Notes: a model not told the origin generated them from the letters alone. Numbered from the stretch's first letter, positions 8,601-17,426 are shown. The stretch is DNA of 29,518 nucleotides from SABI01 sp964453215 (GCA_964453215.1 CAYVRR010000024.1:1-29518), one strand, 5' to 3'. A program made the numbers and translations.

Positions 8601-9223
8601 GCACTCACCATTACTGGAATCTCTTTACCTCTCTTTTTCATCTCATCATATATTGCATATAAAGCAGCTTTTGCTACGAGTGTATCAAATACTGTTTCAA
8701 CGAGAAAAAGATCAACATTTCCATCTAAAAGGCCCTTTACTTGAACTCGATACATCTCAACAAATTCATCAAAAGAGGTATCTCGTGCATACAAATCATC
8801 TGCTGAAGTTGAAAAGCTAAGTGCTTTTCCTGTAGGACCTATAACCCCAGCAACAAAAGCGTATCGACTTTCATCTTCCTCTTCAATCATTTCAACAGCA
8901 GCCCTTGCAATTTCTGCAGAGGCTAAGTTCATATCATAGACATACTCACGAAGACCATACTCTTCTAATGAAAATGCGTTTGCTCCAAAGGTATTCGTTT
9001 CAATGATATCGCTACCACTGTTAAGGTATTGAGTGTGGATATCAAGGATGACATCACTTCTAGTAAGGGATAATATATCGATACAACCTGAGGCAGGTTG
9101 ATGTGAATCGAGCTGAAAATCACTCTCTTCAAGTTTAAGAGATTGAACTGTTGTCCCCATTGCTCCATCTAAGAGTAAGACTTTTTGTCTCATTAATTGC
9201 AATAAATATTCACTTCTTGTCAT
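5642..9223 (-). CDS. metH: Cobalamin-dependent methionine synthase
   Basis: The enzyme transfers a methyl group from 5-methyl-THF through cobalamin to homocysteine. All four modules are present in 1,193 residues (E. coli 1,227). The homocysteine barrel (1-320) has zinc ligands Cys242 (GLNCSTG) and Cys305/Cys306 (GGCCGT). The pterin barrel (about 340-620) shows VGERANVSGSKRF, IDLCVDD, IMIDSS and FDPNILTLATGM. A helical cap (about 645-735) precedes the B12 domain with DVHDIG (Asp749, His751 as lower cobalt ligand, Gly754). The C-terminal activation domain (about 900-1193) has RPAIGYP with Arg1097, which binds S-adenosylmethionine for reactivation, so reductive repair should work. The organism therefore needs cobalamin. 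It is the first gene of a metH-metF operon. Only about 100 bases separate it from pth, and no riboswitch fold is seen there. No strong Shine-Dalgarno sequence precedes ATG 9223. Confidence 0.97.
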   Translation of the reverse strand: MTRSEYLLQLMRQKVLLLDGAMGTTVQSLKLEESDFQLDSHQPASGCIDILSLTRSDVILDIHTQYLNSGSDIIETNTFGANAFSLEEYGLREYVYDMNLASAEIARAAVEMIEEEDESRYAFVAGVIGPTGKALSFSTSADDLYARDTSFDEFVEMYRVQVKGLLDGNVDLFLVETVFDTLVAKAALYAIYDEMKKRGKEIPVMVSATFSDKSQRTLSGQTLGALVSSLSSYPLLSLGLNCSTGIEEMLPLIEELASMSPFPISVHPNAGLPDIDGNYQQSASLFAHLLTPLLEKGVIHIVGGCCGTTYEHIQAIHELIKKMPIPTRVPQKRTFTVSGLEAIGDDLSFYIVGERANVSGSKRFKRLVSQGKYDQAISIIKEQVREGSHIIDLCVDDALLDEKKEMITLLRRMLLDPEIAKVPIMIDSSHWEVIVAALKEIQGRAIVNSISLKDGKELFIEKAKFIEAMGANMVVMLFDEKGQATTKSRKCEIAQTSYELLIENGITHPSSIIFDPNILTLATGMEESASYALDFLMATKWIKSNYPQVKVSGGLSNLSFSFRGNTYIREAIHALFLELSKSYELDMAIINPSTLIDVKEIDPRHYNIIKEAIVLTQNNPTKATQELINLAIETQDIKKIEKTASNKEREEDPYHHLIEMIVTGDESSLHKDLDALKELEAVEIIEGPLMKGMSRVGELFQSGSLFLPQVVRSARVMKLAVDILAPRLPTYHKSHQRMKTVLFATVKGDVHDIGKNIVALVLRCNNFKVIDLGVMVPSRTILEKAKENQADIVALSGLITPSLSYMKEVCALFEKEGMDTPIIIGGATTSALHTAIHLAPLYPRKTFYSPDASHTVNIAVNITSPQKEEFIQQVTDEYETLKAQYKTKDYSLTPFSKTIDKRYIKKAPTLFSLSPYIKLVDTVKIEDLIPLINWKMFFTSMQTPHHSNEAKKLQEDALLLLQDKEVVNTFNSSIKALFGLFPAIKKDEHTISIIDNEKKELETFTFLRSQKPHGNGNYYSLADYITDDAVDTLGMFVATTGKEVLKMIEYYKQGKDEYTSFLLSLLNIRLAESLSEYLHTQIVHPLWIQDENISSLRPAIGYPVVPDHYMKKAIFSLLHASESIGVELTSSLAMNPTSSVCGLYVADRGASYFPLSSISNEQLNFYTHQSGKSEKEVLHYMHVEVIDKKERST

Positions 9224-9376
9224 CTTGTACCCACCACAGTAGGTAGTTTATATCAAAATTAGACCATCATACAAGAGTTATTCCCCATCAAGAAGTTTTG
9301 TTCTATTACAGTATAGTTTTTATGTGTGATTGAACTAGATCTATTGCTGTACTATGATAGGGGTGTGAATATTTCA

Positions 9377-9931
9377 ATGATAGCTTTTCTTGGTAATAAA
9401 GGACCCTCATACACGCAAACAAGGCACAATAGTGGATGGTTGTTTTTTTCTCACCACTTTGCTCATGCTGAAAAGGACCTCACTCAAAAGTTCCATGGGC
9501 TACATGGCGTGGTGAGATTAAAAGAACACGCTATTCGAGTACTCCTTCCTCACACCTATATGAATGAAAGTGGGGTAAGTGTTGGTGCTATGGCTCGTTA
9601 CTTCTCTATCCCAATTGATCAACTTTTAATTGTTCATGATGACCTTGAACTCCCTTTTTCAAAAGTTGTGCTGCAAAAGGGGGGAGGGTTTGGTGGTCAT
9701 AATGGGCTTAAATCGATTGCTACCCACCTCTCAAAGAAAGATTTCTTACGATTAAGGATCGGTATTTCTCGCCCTAAAAACCAAGATGTTTCATCATTTG
9801 TCCTTTCCCGCTTCGACAAAGAACAAGAGCCTTTACTTCCCACTATCTTCAATAGTGCAATGGCTCTTATAGAGGCATATCTTGATAATGATAAACCCAT
9901 CTTACCAATTTCGCACCACCTTAATCTTTAA
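9377..9931 (+). CDS. pth: Peptidyl-tRNA hydrolase
   Basis: The enzyme releases peptides from tRNAs that drop off ribosomes and is normally essential. From ATG 9377 it is 184 residues (E. coli 194). Active-site residues are in place: Asn7 in FLGNKG, catalytic His17 in TRHN, Asn63 in TYMNESG, Asp88 in IVHDDLELP and Asn109 in GGHNGLKS. An upstream GTG (9326) extends the frame by 17 residues, but the family starts just before the LxGN motif and GGGGTG lies about 11 bases before 9377, so the shorter form is preferred. It is divergent from metH. The gene is followed by a 247-base spacer without an obvious terminator. Confidence 0.95.
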   Translation: MIAFLGNKGPSYTQTRHNSGWLFFSHHFAHAEKDLTQKFHGLHGVVRLKEHAIRVLLPHTYMNESGVSVGAMARYFSIPIDQLLIVHDDLELPFSKVVLQKGGGFGGHNGLKSIATHLSKKDFLRLRIGISRPKNQDVSSFVLSRFDKEQEPLLPTIFNSAMALIEAYLDNDKPILPISHHLNL

Positions 9932-10025
9932 CAAAAGATCAATCATTGTATGGTTAAGATAAGCCAAAGTGGATTTACATTCATTACACCTTTATATACA
10001 ATTCATACGTGAACAGATTCTTCGA

Positions 10026-10056
10026 TCAACAATCAAAAGACTCTCTATGGTATAAT
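10026..10056 (+). promoter_or_regulatory. Probable sigma-70 promoter of the GH13-like gene
   Basis: A perfect -10 box TATAAT (10051-10056) lies in the 247-base spacer between pth and the GH13-like gene. The best -35 candidate is TCAACA (10026-10031), 4 of 6 matches with a long 19-base spacing. Transcription would begin near 10063, leaving a leader of about 115 bases. Nothing else was recognised in the spacer apart from a weak CTCC/GGAG hairpin just after the -10 box. Confidence 0.5.
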
Positions 10057-10178
10057 AGGTGAGCTCCTATAAAAAATTTGGGAGTTAAGGATACCAATTA
10101 TCGATGGTGTAGTTTATCATAGAAGAATAGAAATATATGTCTTACACGTATTAGACTATCTAAAAATGGGGGATTTAC

Positions 10179-13100
10179 ATGAGGGCAAGAGATTTTCGTA
10201 TCGCGCTGAAAGCTAGAGAAGAAATTGAATACAAAGAACCACTTTTTGATACTCAAGAACAACTTGACAAAATGTATGAGCAAGCCAAAGTTGTTGCCTA
10301 CATGTACAATGGAAAGCTAAAAGACAAAAAGGGACAAAAGTATATTTCAGCTGCTTCATTACATGCAAGTGGTGTTCTCCACCTATTATATCAAACAGTT
10401 GTCTCTGAGTATGTACATACTAAAAATAAGCATTTCTTTTCACAGCTCACACAACAAATTGATAAGCATCACCTTATAAAAAATGTTCTCTCCTTTTATG
10501 AAAAAGAATTTCCAACTCTTGTAAAAGAGCAAGACGAAGATGAACTGAAACAACACCAAGAGAATACAAGAGGATTATTTATCCACCATGTTCTTATTGA
10601 AAACCAAGCCCTTGTAAAGGAGATTACCCCTTTTATTTCACCAAAGGGAGTCTCTTTTCCTCCAGCTCACAAAGCATTTACTGTAATTTTAGAGGGATAT
10701 ACAAAAGCATCTACCCATGTTAATGATGAAGGTGATGATTTATTCTCTTTTCTTACAGCCCCATCAAAAGCTCATCCAGACTCTTTAGTTGATCAAATTG
10801 AATATATCCTCAAAAACTGGGGGAAAATGATTCCCATCACACTACGTAAAGCTTTATTACATGCAATTGATGTAGTGAATGAAGAGAATAAACCCCACTT
10901 CTCTGGCGGCCCTGGCCCAGCAATAACTGCAACATACTCCCATATTGAACATGAATATGAAGCCTTTAGTGTTGATGAAGATTGGATGCCCCATGTTGTG
11001 ATGATTGCCAAAAGTACCCTTGTGTGGCTCGATCAACTCTCTAAAACATATGGATACCACATTAATACATTAGATAAAATTCCAGATAAAGAGCTCGATT
11101 TATTGAGAGAAAGGGGATTTAACTGTCTATGGCTCATCGGGATTTGGGAAAGAAGTGATGCTTCTAAAAAGATAAAAAATCTTTGTGGAAATCCAGAAGC
11201 AGAAGCATCTGCCTATTCACTAAAAAGTTATAATATTGCAATGAGTATTGGTGGATGGAATGCATACCACAACTTAAACGATCGATGTAAACAACGTCAT
11301 ATCCGCCTAGCAAGTGATATGGTTCCAAACCATACAGGGCTCGATAGTGATTGGGCTTTACACCACCCTGAATATTTTATCACAACCCCCTACTCACCTT
11401 ATCCTGCATACACGTTTGAAGGGGAAGATCTCTCACCAGATCCACGAATAGAGGTGAAAATTGAAGATCACTACTACGACAGAACAGATGCTGCGGTAAC
11501 CTATCGAAGAGTTGATAAAGAAACACATGAAACCTCTTATATATTCCATGGGAATGATGGGACTTCTATGCCCTGGAATGATACTGCTCAGTTAGATTTT
11601 CTTAATCCCCATACACGAGAAGCTGTTATGCAACAGATATTGCACGTAGCAAGAAACTTCCATGTTATTCGATTTGATGCGGCAATGACCCTTGCAAAAA
11701 GGCATGTCCAACGCCTTTGGTATCCAAAACCAGGAACCGCAGGTGATATCCCAGGAAGAGCTGCCTATACAATGAGTGATGAGGAGTTCAATAATGCAAT
11801 GCCTATGGAGTTTTGGAGAGAAGTTGTAGATAGAGTTGCAATTGAAGTTCCAGATACGCTCCTCCTTGCAGAAGCTTTTTGGATGATGGAGGGGTATTTT
11901 GTTCGCACTCTTGGTATGCACCGTGTATACAACTCAGCTTTTATGAATATGCTAAAAGATCAAGCAAACAAAGAGTATCGTGACACAATTAAGAACACCC
12001 TCTCTTTTGACCCTGAAGTGTTAAAACGATTTGTAAACTTTATGAATAACCCCGATGAAGAGACTGCTATTGAACAGTTTGGTGATGGGGATAAATATTT
12101 TGGAGTAGCTACTCTTTTAGCAACGATGCCAGGACTTCCGATGTTTGGCCATGGTCAAATAGAGGGATTTCGGGAAAAGTATGGCATGGAGTATTCAAGA
12201 GCATATTGGAATGAGTATCCAAATGATCACCTTATTGGAGAACACTATAGAAGAATATTTCCCCTTCTTAGACTTCGCTATCTCTTTAGTGGTTCACAGT
12301 ACTTTGAAATATTTGATGTTATTGACTGGGGCACTATAAAAGAGTCTGTCTATGCATATGTAAATGGGATTTCTTCAAATAGGGCTCTTATTCTCTATAA
12401 TAATAGTTATGAGGCAGCTTCAGGTAGAATACATACAAGCGCTCCAAAGCTACACAGAACACAAGATGGGGGACGGGAAATACGAACCACTTCGATTGCT
12501 AATAGTTTAGGGCTCCACTTTTCAGATAATTCATATATCATATATGAACAATTTCCTCAAAACCTCACTTTCATTGCTAAATCAAATGATTTATATGATG
12601 ATGGACTTAATATTAGCTTACAAGGATATGAGACAAAAATATTCCTCCATGTGAGGGAAGTGTATGATATAGATGGGTCTTATGAAGCTCTTTATAGATA
12701 TTTGGAAGGGAGAGGAACTTCTTCTTTTGAGAGAGATTTAACGTGGATACGGATGAAGCCCCTCCATAAAGCATTAGAAAATTTCTCATCTCCCCCTATG
12801 TTAGATTTTGTTCGCGATGTCGTAACTCAAAAAGGGGTTACAAGTAAAGATATTCGTCGGTTTGTATTACTTGCAGGAGAGGCATATGCACGCTTTTCAA
12901 CTGTTTATGAAGAGCTCAACACGAAAACAAAAGAGTCTATTGTCCCAATTTATAAAGAAGTACAACCGAAAGATATGCTTCAAACCATCCAAAATCTTAC
13001 CTCTTGTTTCTTAGTAGATAGTAACTATCCCCTCCTCCTATCTGGTGGAGTGTTATTGAGGGAACTTCCTATGCTCCTAAATATATCTCTTTTGCTTAAT

Positions 13101-13544
13101 GTGTTTATTGACCAACACAGCAATTATGAAGAAGCTTTAATAATAGTAGATAAACTCGCTCTAGAGAGAATGTATCAACATCTCGCACCTCAATTGGGTG
13201 TTGATGTAGATTATCGCCTACGAAACCTCCTACATAGAGCAATATTTCTTGCAACAATTCCACCTTGTATCATTGAGGAACTTAAGAAAGAGACGCCAGA
13301 ACATATAGCGTGCTTAAAAAAATTATTACTCGATAAGGGATTTAGAGAACTTATTGGATATAATGAGCATAATCAGGTACTCTATTATCGTAAAGAATCG
13401 TTTCAAGAGGCAATTTATCTCATAACATTAGCAGTTTCAATGATTATTGGGCCTGTGGCAAGAGAAAGAATGATTGATATGGCTTTAAACTGGCTTGAAA
13501 GAGATTCAAAGGCAGAGTATAAAATTGAAGGGCTACTAGAGTGA
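10179..13544 (+). CDS. Large GH13 (alpha-amylase clan) family protein
   Basis: This 1,121-residue protein carries a GH13 barrel in the middle (about 285-720) between a helical N-terminal region of about 280 residues and a C-terminal region of about 400 residues, the latter rich in helices. No signal peptide is seen, so it should be cytoplasmic and act on stored or imported alpha-glucan. Conserved region I is DMVPNHTG (Asp380, His385), region II IRFDAAMTL (nucleophile Asp500), region III LLAEAFW (acid/base Glu565) and region IV NNPDEE (Asp626), where the usual histidine before the aspartate is replaced. MPGLPMFGHGQIEG follows, the usual G-x-P-x-x-x-x-G segment. GGGGGA lies 5 bases before ATG 10179. 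The exact reaction (hydrolase, glucanotransferase or other) cannot be read from the sequence. Similar very long GH13 proteins are, as I recall, found in spirochaetes. Confidence 0.85.
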   Translation: MRARDFRIALKAREEIEYKEPLFDTQEQLDKMYEQAKVVAYMYNGKLKDKKGQKYISAASLHASGVLHLLYQTVVSEYVHTKNKHFFSQLTQQIDKHHLIKNVLSFYEKEFPTLVKEQDEDELKQHQENTRGLFIHHVLIENQALVKEITPFISPKGVSFPPAHKAFTVILEGYTKASTHVNDEGDDLFSFLTAPSKAHPDSLVDQIEYILKNWGKMIPITLRKALLHAIDVVNEENKPHFSGGPGPAITATYSHIEHEYEAFSVDEDWMPHVVMIAKSTLVWLDQLSKTYGYHINTLDKIPDKELDLLRERGFNCLWLIGIWERSDASKKIKNLCGNPEAEASAYSLKSYNIAMSIGGWNAYHNLNDRCKQRHIRLASDMVPNHTGLDSDWALHHPEYFITTPYSPYPAYTFEGEDLSPDPRIEVKIEDHYYDRTDAAVTYRRVDKETHETSYIFHGNDGTSMPWNDTAQLDFLNPHTREAVMQQILHVARNFHVIRFDAAMTLAKRHVQRLWYPKPGTAGDIPGRAAYTMSDEEFNNAMPMEFWREVVDRVAIEVPDTLLLAEAFWMMEGYFVRTLGMHRVYNSAFMNMLKDQANKEYRDTIKNTLSFDPEVLKRFVNFMNNPDEETAIEQFGDGDKYFGVATLLATMPGLPMFGHGQIEGFREKYGMEYSRAYWNEYPNDHLIGEHYRRIFPLLRLRYLFSGSQYFEIFDVIDWGTIKESVYAYVNGISSNRALILYNNSYEAASGRIHTSAPKLHRTQDGGREIRTTSIANSLGLHFSDNSYIIYEQFPQNLTFIAKSNDLYDDGLNISLQGYETKIFLHVREVYDIDGSYEALYRYLEGRGTSSFERDLTWIRMKPLHKALENFSSPPMLDFVRDVVTQKGVTSKDIRRFVLLAGEAYARFSTVYEELNTKTKESIVPIYKEVQPKDMLQTIQNLTSCFLVDSNYPLLLSGGVLLRELPMLLNISLLLNVFIDQHSNYEEALIIVDKLALERMYQHLAPQLGVDVDYRLRNLLHRAIFLATIPPCIIEELKKETPEHIACLKKLLLDKGFRELIGYNEHNQVLYYRKESFQEAIYLITLAVSMIIGPVARERMIDMALNWLERDSKAEYKIEGLLE

Positions 13545-13597
13545 GTAAATTAATAACTCTCATTGACTTATACGCATCTATAATATAGGGTAATTTT

Positions 13598-14845
13598 ATG
13601 AAAACATGGATTTTATATACAGGATCAATACTTTTTGGATTTGCTGCAACGCTTCTATTAGGAGCATGGCAACCATATTCCTCTTTCATAACTTTTATGG
13701 TTCCAATGGTGAAAGAGATCTCATTATTTCTCCTTTTTCCTATTGTCTTTATCCTTTTTACGGCAGAAAGTGCTTCTCTTAGGCGCCACAAAGATGCCCC
13801 TATGCTCCTCTTTTCAACACTCTTTTGGAGTCTATTCACAACTATAATTCTCTCCTATAGCGCAATGGGACTTAGTATACTTATCCCAGAATCTTTTACT
13901 CAATTTGCTCAAGTTCCGGCTCAAAACCCTCCAATATTACAAAGTATAACATTTGAAGAGATTAAGGTGCTCCTTTTTTCTGAAAATGCGTTTACTCAAT
14001 TTACAAAAAGTACAACTTCTTTACTTCCGCTGATTGTGGTTGCTGGAATTATTGGATATGCATTAAAACCCGATTATGAAGCATTGAGACCCGCTTATGT
14101 CGTTACAAATTCTTTTGCTGAAGTCATCATGCGTCTTAGTAGAATTCTTACCCACTTAGCTGCAATAGCTCTATTCTTCTTAAGTGCTTATATTGCTATG
14201 CAATCTGATCTAATGAGAGGGCTCTATGGAGCTTTGTATCTCTCATTAGTATATCTGGTGATAGTATTAGCTACATTAACTCTTATCCTTCCTTTACTCT
14301 ATGCCCTTGTGACTGGGTTTAAAAAAGGGAATCCTTATAAAATTCTCTTCAATTCTTATGCAAGTATTATAATGAGTTTCTTTTACATGAGTACTCTTGA
14401 AAGTACAATTAGTATGATTGCCCTCTGTGAACACAATAGTAATGTTAAGAAAAGAGTTGCTGGAACAGCATTCCCTCTCTACACAATAATAGGAAAGGGT
14501 GGCAGTGCCATGGTTGCAACCTTTACCCTTCTTCTTGTCATAAAAAATAGTGGCTCTGTTGAACTCACTCTGATTCCACTTCTTCTTTTAGCTCTTTTTG
14601 CAGCTCTCGTTTCTCTTCTTTCCTCTTTTGTTCCTCGGTTTGAAGTTCTTTTCATCATGATATTCACATATAATGGATTATTTGGAACTTTGTTAGAGAC
14701 TCCAGGAGCTTTCATCTTACTACTTTTACCTTTTATCCAAGGTCTTGCCTCCATCATTGATGCTAGTATTGCGATTTTAGGAGCAGCGTTTACTTCTCGG
14801 ATTATAAGTGATGATCAAAAGACTCCTTATCATCAGATGATGTAA
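13598..14845 (+). CDS. Divergent dicarboxylate/amino acid:cation symporter (DAACS/SDF) family protein
   Basis: This is a 415-residue inner-membrane protein with about eight to ten hydrophobic segments. The layout resembles sodium- or proton-coupled glutamate/dicarboxylate carriers: early helices ending in FPIVFILFTAES, an extracytoplasmic stretch of about 45 residues, a helix with SLLPLIVVAGIIGYAL, then a region like hairpin HP1 and helix 7 (MSTLESTISMIALC, then KKRVAGTAFPLYTIIG). In characterised carriers the last segment reads roughly RVLPLGATINMDGT, with Asn and Asp forming the ion/substrate site. Here PLYTIIGKGGSAM replaces it, so substrate and coupling may be different. AGGG lies about 8 bases before the ATG. 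It follows the GH13-like gene by 53 bases and precedes a second membrane gene by 7 bases, suggesting one transcript. The family call is from pattern memory and is moderately sure. Confidence 0.65.
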   Translation: MKTWILYTGSILFGFAATLLLGAWQPYSSFITFMVPMVKEISLFLLFPIVFILFTAESASLRRHKDAPMLLFSTLFWSLFTTIILSYSAMGLSILIPESFTQFAQVPAQNPPILQSITFEEIKVLLFSENAFTQFTKSTTSLLPLIVVAGIIGYALKPDYEALRPAYVVTNSFAEVIMRLSRILTHLAAIALFFLSAYIAMQSDLMRGLYGALYLSLVYLVIVLATLTLILPLLYALVTGFKKGNPYKILFNSYASIIMSFFYMSTLESTISMIALCEHNSNVKKRVAGTAFPLYTIIGKGGSAMVATFTLLLVIKNSGSVELTLIPLLLLALFAALVSLLSSFVPRFEVLFIMIFTYNGLFGTLLETPGAFILLLLPFIQGLASIIDASIAILGAAFTSRIISDDQKTPYHQMM

Positions 14846-14852
14846 TATTGCT

Positions 14853-15644
14853 ATGAAAAGAAGAGTAATTAAAAGCATCTATATTGGCCTCTTTGGTCTG
14901 TTCATTCTTTCTATGGTGCTACTTATTTCCTCTTTATTATTACGAATTCTCTTTATATCTCCTATTGACTCATCTGCAACTCGATTAATTAAGAATATTT
15001 CAGATCTTTATGTAGGTAGTTCAATTATTTTATTAATTGCCACTTTTATTGGGTTTGTTAATTCACTCTCTCTTCCGCCAACAAGTAGAAATGAAGTTGA
15101 AAAGATAATTCTTCCCATAGTATTCATCTCTTTCTCTTTTTTAATTATCCCCTCAGTGATTAATTATCTCCTTGTGAATAGAATATATACTATGAGTTTC
15201 ACCTTTTTGGCTCGCCTCTATTTCTTTTTTGCATATTTTTCATCATCTCTTTTAGTAATTTCGGGGATGTTTTCCTTAGGAATCAACTCATCTAAGATGG
15301 GGCGTTATATCCTTTTCATTGGTGTGTTATCCTTTTTTATTGCTTCTATGATGGATGTAGATATAGCTTCTTATCCTCAACAGAGTATGTTGTGGACAAA
15401 TAGGGAGATGTTTATCTCAACTCTCAGTGTTATAGCGGGGGTGGGGTGTATAAACTATTGGGCGATATATATAAGAGAATCGACACAACACAATATGCTT
15501 AAAGCTATGAGGATTATGTTAATCCTTTTAGGAGTAATAGGATTTATCTCTTTTCCAGAGTCTATTATTTCCCTTATTTCAGTCTTTTTATATACAATTG
15601 GGGTCTTATTCGGGTTGTCTCGAAAAAGATTTAATCAACTGTAA
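14853..15644 (+). CDS. Multi-spanning membrane protein of unknown function
   Basis: I do not recognise this 263-residue protein. It starts KRRVIKSI and then shows about eight hydrophobic helices, near residues 8-30, 47-68, 84-108, 117-143, 150-168, 185-205, 217-235 and 238-256. It ends in a basic tail (SRKRFNQL). There are few charged residues within the helices and no recognisable catalytic motif. A short MDVDIASY segment follows the fifth helix. The start lies 7 bases after the stop of the transporter gene, so the two are almost certainly co-transcribed and this protein may assist or regulate that transporter, but this is only context. No Shine-Dalgarno sequence is visible, which fits translational coupling. 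Confidence 0.75.
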   Translation: MKRRVIKSIYIGLFGLFILSMVLLISSLLLRILFISPIDSSATRLIKNISDLYVGSSIILLIATFIGFVNSLSLPPTSRNEVEKIILPIVFISFSFLIIPSVINYLLVNRIYTMSFTFLARLYFFFAYFSSSLLVISGMFSLGINSSKMGRYILFIGVLSFFIASMMDVDIASYPQQSMLWTNREMFISTLSVIAGVGCINYWAIYIRESTQHNMLKAMRIMLILLGVIGFISFPESIISLISVFLYTIGVLFGLSRKRFNQL

Positions 15645-15724
15645 TTGTAAGATAAAAATAATTCTAAAAGTACGTATTCTCACCTTACTATGAGTGTTCT
15701 TTTATTTAGGAGCTGTATATACAT

Positions 15725-15758
15725 ATAGTAACCCACGAGAATAATCGCGGGTTACTAT
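15725..15758. terminator. Strong hairpin between converging units (probable bidirectional terminator)
   Basis: ATAGTAACCCACGA (15725-15738) and TCGCGGGTTACTAT (15745-15758) pair over 14 positions with a single mismatch and a 6-base loop (GAATAA). It sits 80 bases after the plus-strand membrane gene and 22 bases after the end of gpmI on the minus strand. Neither side has a long T-run, so termination efficiency is uncertain. The rest of the 135-base spacer shows nothing recognisable. Confidence 0.75.
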
Positions 15759-15779
15759 CTTGGTGTATTAGAAAAATAG

Positions 15780-17426
15780 TTATTTTAACTTAATAATACT
15801 CGAATCATAATCTTTTGGGCTATCAAAGCCTAAGAAGTTCATAATTGTGCTTGCAATAGAAGAAATACCTAAGCCAGCATTAAGCTCTTTATCATATTCT
15901 CCCTTATATTCAGGGTCATAGACAATGAAAGGGACTGGGTTTAGTGAGTGAGCTGTTTTTGCTTTAGGAGAACCATCTGCTTTTCTTGAAACATCACCAT
16001 TTTTATCATGCTCATACATATCATCAGCATTTCCATGGTCTGCTGTAATGAGGAGAACTCCTTTAGCGTCTGTTACTGCTTTTTTAAGGCGCTCAATTTG
16101 TAAATCCATTCCTTCCATTGAACATAATACTGCTTGATAATTACCGGTATGACCAACCATATCACCATTAGGGTAATTAAGTTTAATCAACTTATATTCT
16201 CCACTTTTAATGGTCTTAAGAACTTCATCTGTTATTTCAGCACACTTCATCCAAGGGCGTTGTTCAAAAGGAACATTATCTGATGGAATTTCAACATAGG
16301 TTTCTAGTTTCTCATCAAACTTACCACTCCTATTTCCATTAAAGAAGTAGGTTACATGTCCAAATTTTTGTGTTTCACTAATGGAAAACTGTTTAATATT
16401 ACTTGCACAAAGATACTCTGCCATAGTTTTATCGATAGTAGGAGGACTTACTAAATACTGAGAGGGTACTTTTAAATCTCCATCATACTCCATCATTCCT
16501 GCATATTGAACATTGGGTCTTCTTTTTCGATCAAACTCAGTAAGTTCCTCGGCTTCAAAAGCTTTTGTTATCTCAAGAGCTCTATCACCTCTAAAGTTAA
16601 AGAGGATAACACTATCATTATCTACTATTTGTCCAACAGGTTTGCCATTTTCCTCGATTACAAAAGGGGGGAGGTCTTGGTCAATCTTCCCACTCTCTTT
16701 CCGTAGCGTTTCAATAGCTTCATGAGATGAAGGGAAAGCTCTCCCTTCTCCTAACACGTGTGTATTCCATCCTCTTTCAACCATTGACCAATCTGCATTA
16801 TAGCGGTCCATAGTGATAACCATTCTTCCACCACCACTTGCTATTTTCGCATCAAATGAATCATCATTTAATTCACTTAAAAACTCTTCAAATGGGTCAA
16901 AATACTCTAAAGCACTCAATTCTCCAACATCTCTTCCATCAAGGAGGGCATGAATTCTCACGTGTTTGACATTAAATTCTTTTGCTTTCACAATCATTTT
17001 CTTTAAAGTATCAATATGAGAATGGACGTTTCCATCACTTAAGAGTCCTATAAAATGGAGAGTACTATCATGGGTCTTTACGTTATCAATAAGATTGTTC
17101 CATGTTTTTCCACTAAACATAGCTCCACTAGCAATACTCTCTGAAACAAGTTTTGCTCCTTGAGAAAAGACCCTGCCACATCCAATTGCGTTGTGGCCAA
17201 CTTCACTGTTACCCATATCATCATCACTAGGAAGACCAACTGCAACTCCATGAGCTTTAAGTTTAGTCCAAGGGTGAGATGCATATAATTGTGTAAGGGC
17301 TCCTGTTTTTGCTTCTTTTACAGCATCCCCTTCACTATACTTTCCAAAACCAACGCCATCCATTATAACCAATACAATTGGTCCTTCTCTTTCTATCTTA
17401 TTATTTTTTCTTAACGGTTCAACCAT
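15780..17426 (-). CDS. gpmI: 2,3-bisphosphoglycerate-independent phosphoglycerate mutase
   Basis: A manganese-dependent glycolytic/gluconeogenic enzyme that interconverts 3- and 2-phosphoglycerate through a phosphoserine. MDGVG with Asp23 and GNSEVGHNAIGCGR with nucleophile Ser74 mark the phosphatase half. SDGNVHSH, LLDGRDV and MDRYNADWSMVERGW belong to the transferase half. FNFRGDRA and LITADHGNADDM complete the metal site. At 548 residues it is longer than the usual 510-515. The extra length includes a short N-terminal leader (about 15 residues before GPIVLVIMDG) and insertions in the C-terminal half. AGGAG lies 8 bases before ATG 17426, a clear ribosome-binding site. It is the last gene of the lgt-pepP-gpmI unit, 52 bases after pepP, with the hairpin at 15.7 kb downstream. 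Confidence 0.96.
   Translation of the reverse strand: MVEPLRKNNKIEREGPIVLVIMDGVGFGKYSEGDAVKEAKTGALTQLYASHPWTKLKAHGVAVGLPSDDDMGNSEVGHNAIGCGRVFSQGAKLVSESIASGAMFSGKTWNNLIDNVKTHDSTLHFIGLLSDGNVHSHIDTLKKMIVKAKEFNVKHVRIHALLDGRDVGELSALEYFDPFEEFLSELNDDSFDAKIASGGGRMVITMDRYNADWSMVERGWNTHVLGEGRAFPSSHEAIETLRKESGKIDQDLPPFVIEENGKPVGQIVDNDSVILFNFRGDRALEITKAFEAEELTEFDRKRRPNVQYAGMMEYDGDLKVPSQYLVSPPTIDKTMAEYLCASNIKQFSISETQKFGHVTYFFNGNRSGKFDEKLETYVEIPSDNVPFEQRPWMKCAEITDEVLKTIKSGEYKLIKLNYPNGDMVGHTGNYQAVLCSMEGMDLQIERLKKAVTDAKGVLLITADHGNADDMYEHDKNGDVSRKADGSPKAKTAHSLNPVPFIVYDPEYKGEYDKELNAGLGISSIASTIMNFLGFDSPKDYDSSIIKLK

Noticed and set aside
9224..9325. Possible cobalamin or S-adenosylmethionine riboswitch upstream of metH
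   Set aside because: The spacer to pth is only about 100 bases on the metH side and shows no multi-stem fold or conserved B12-box-like or SAM-box sequence. It is too short for a cobalamin riboswitch.
9326..9376. GTG start extending peptidyl-tRNA hydrolase by 17 residues
   Set aside because: Family members start directly before the LxGN motif, and a GGGGTG site supports ATG 9377.
13444..13839. Minus-strand open frame of 131 codons over the start of the transporter gene
   Set aside because: It overlaps two well-supported plus-strand coding regions and has basic, low-complexity composition typical of antisense shadows. The same applies to the other overlapping short frames across the window.
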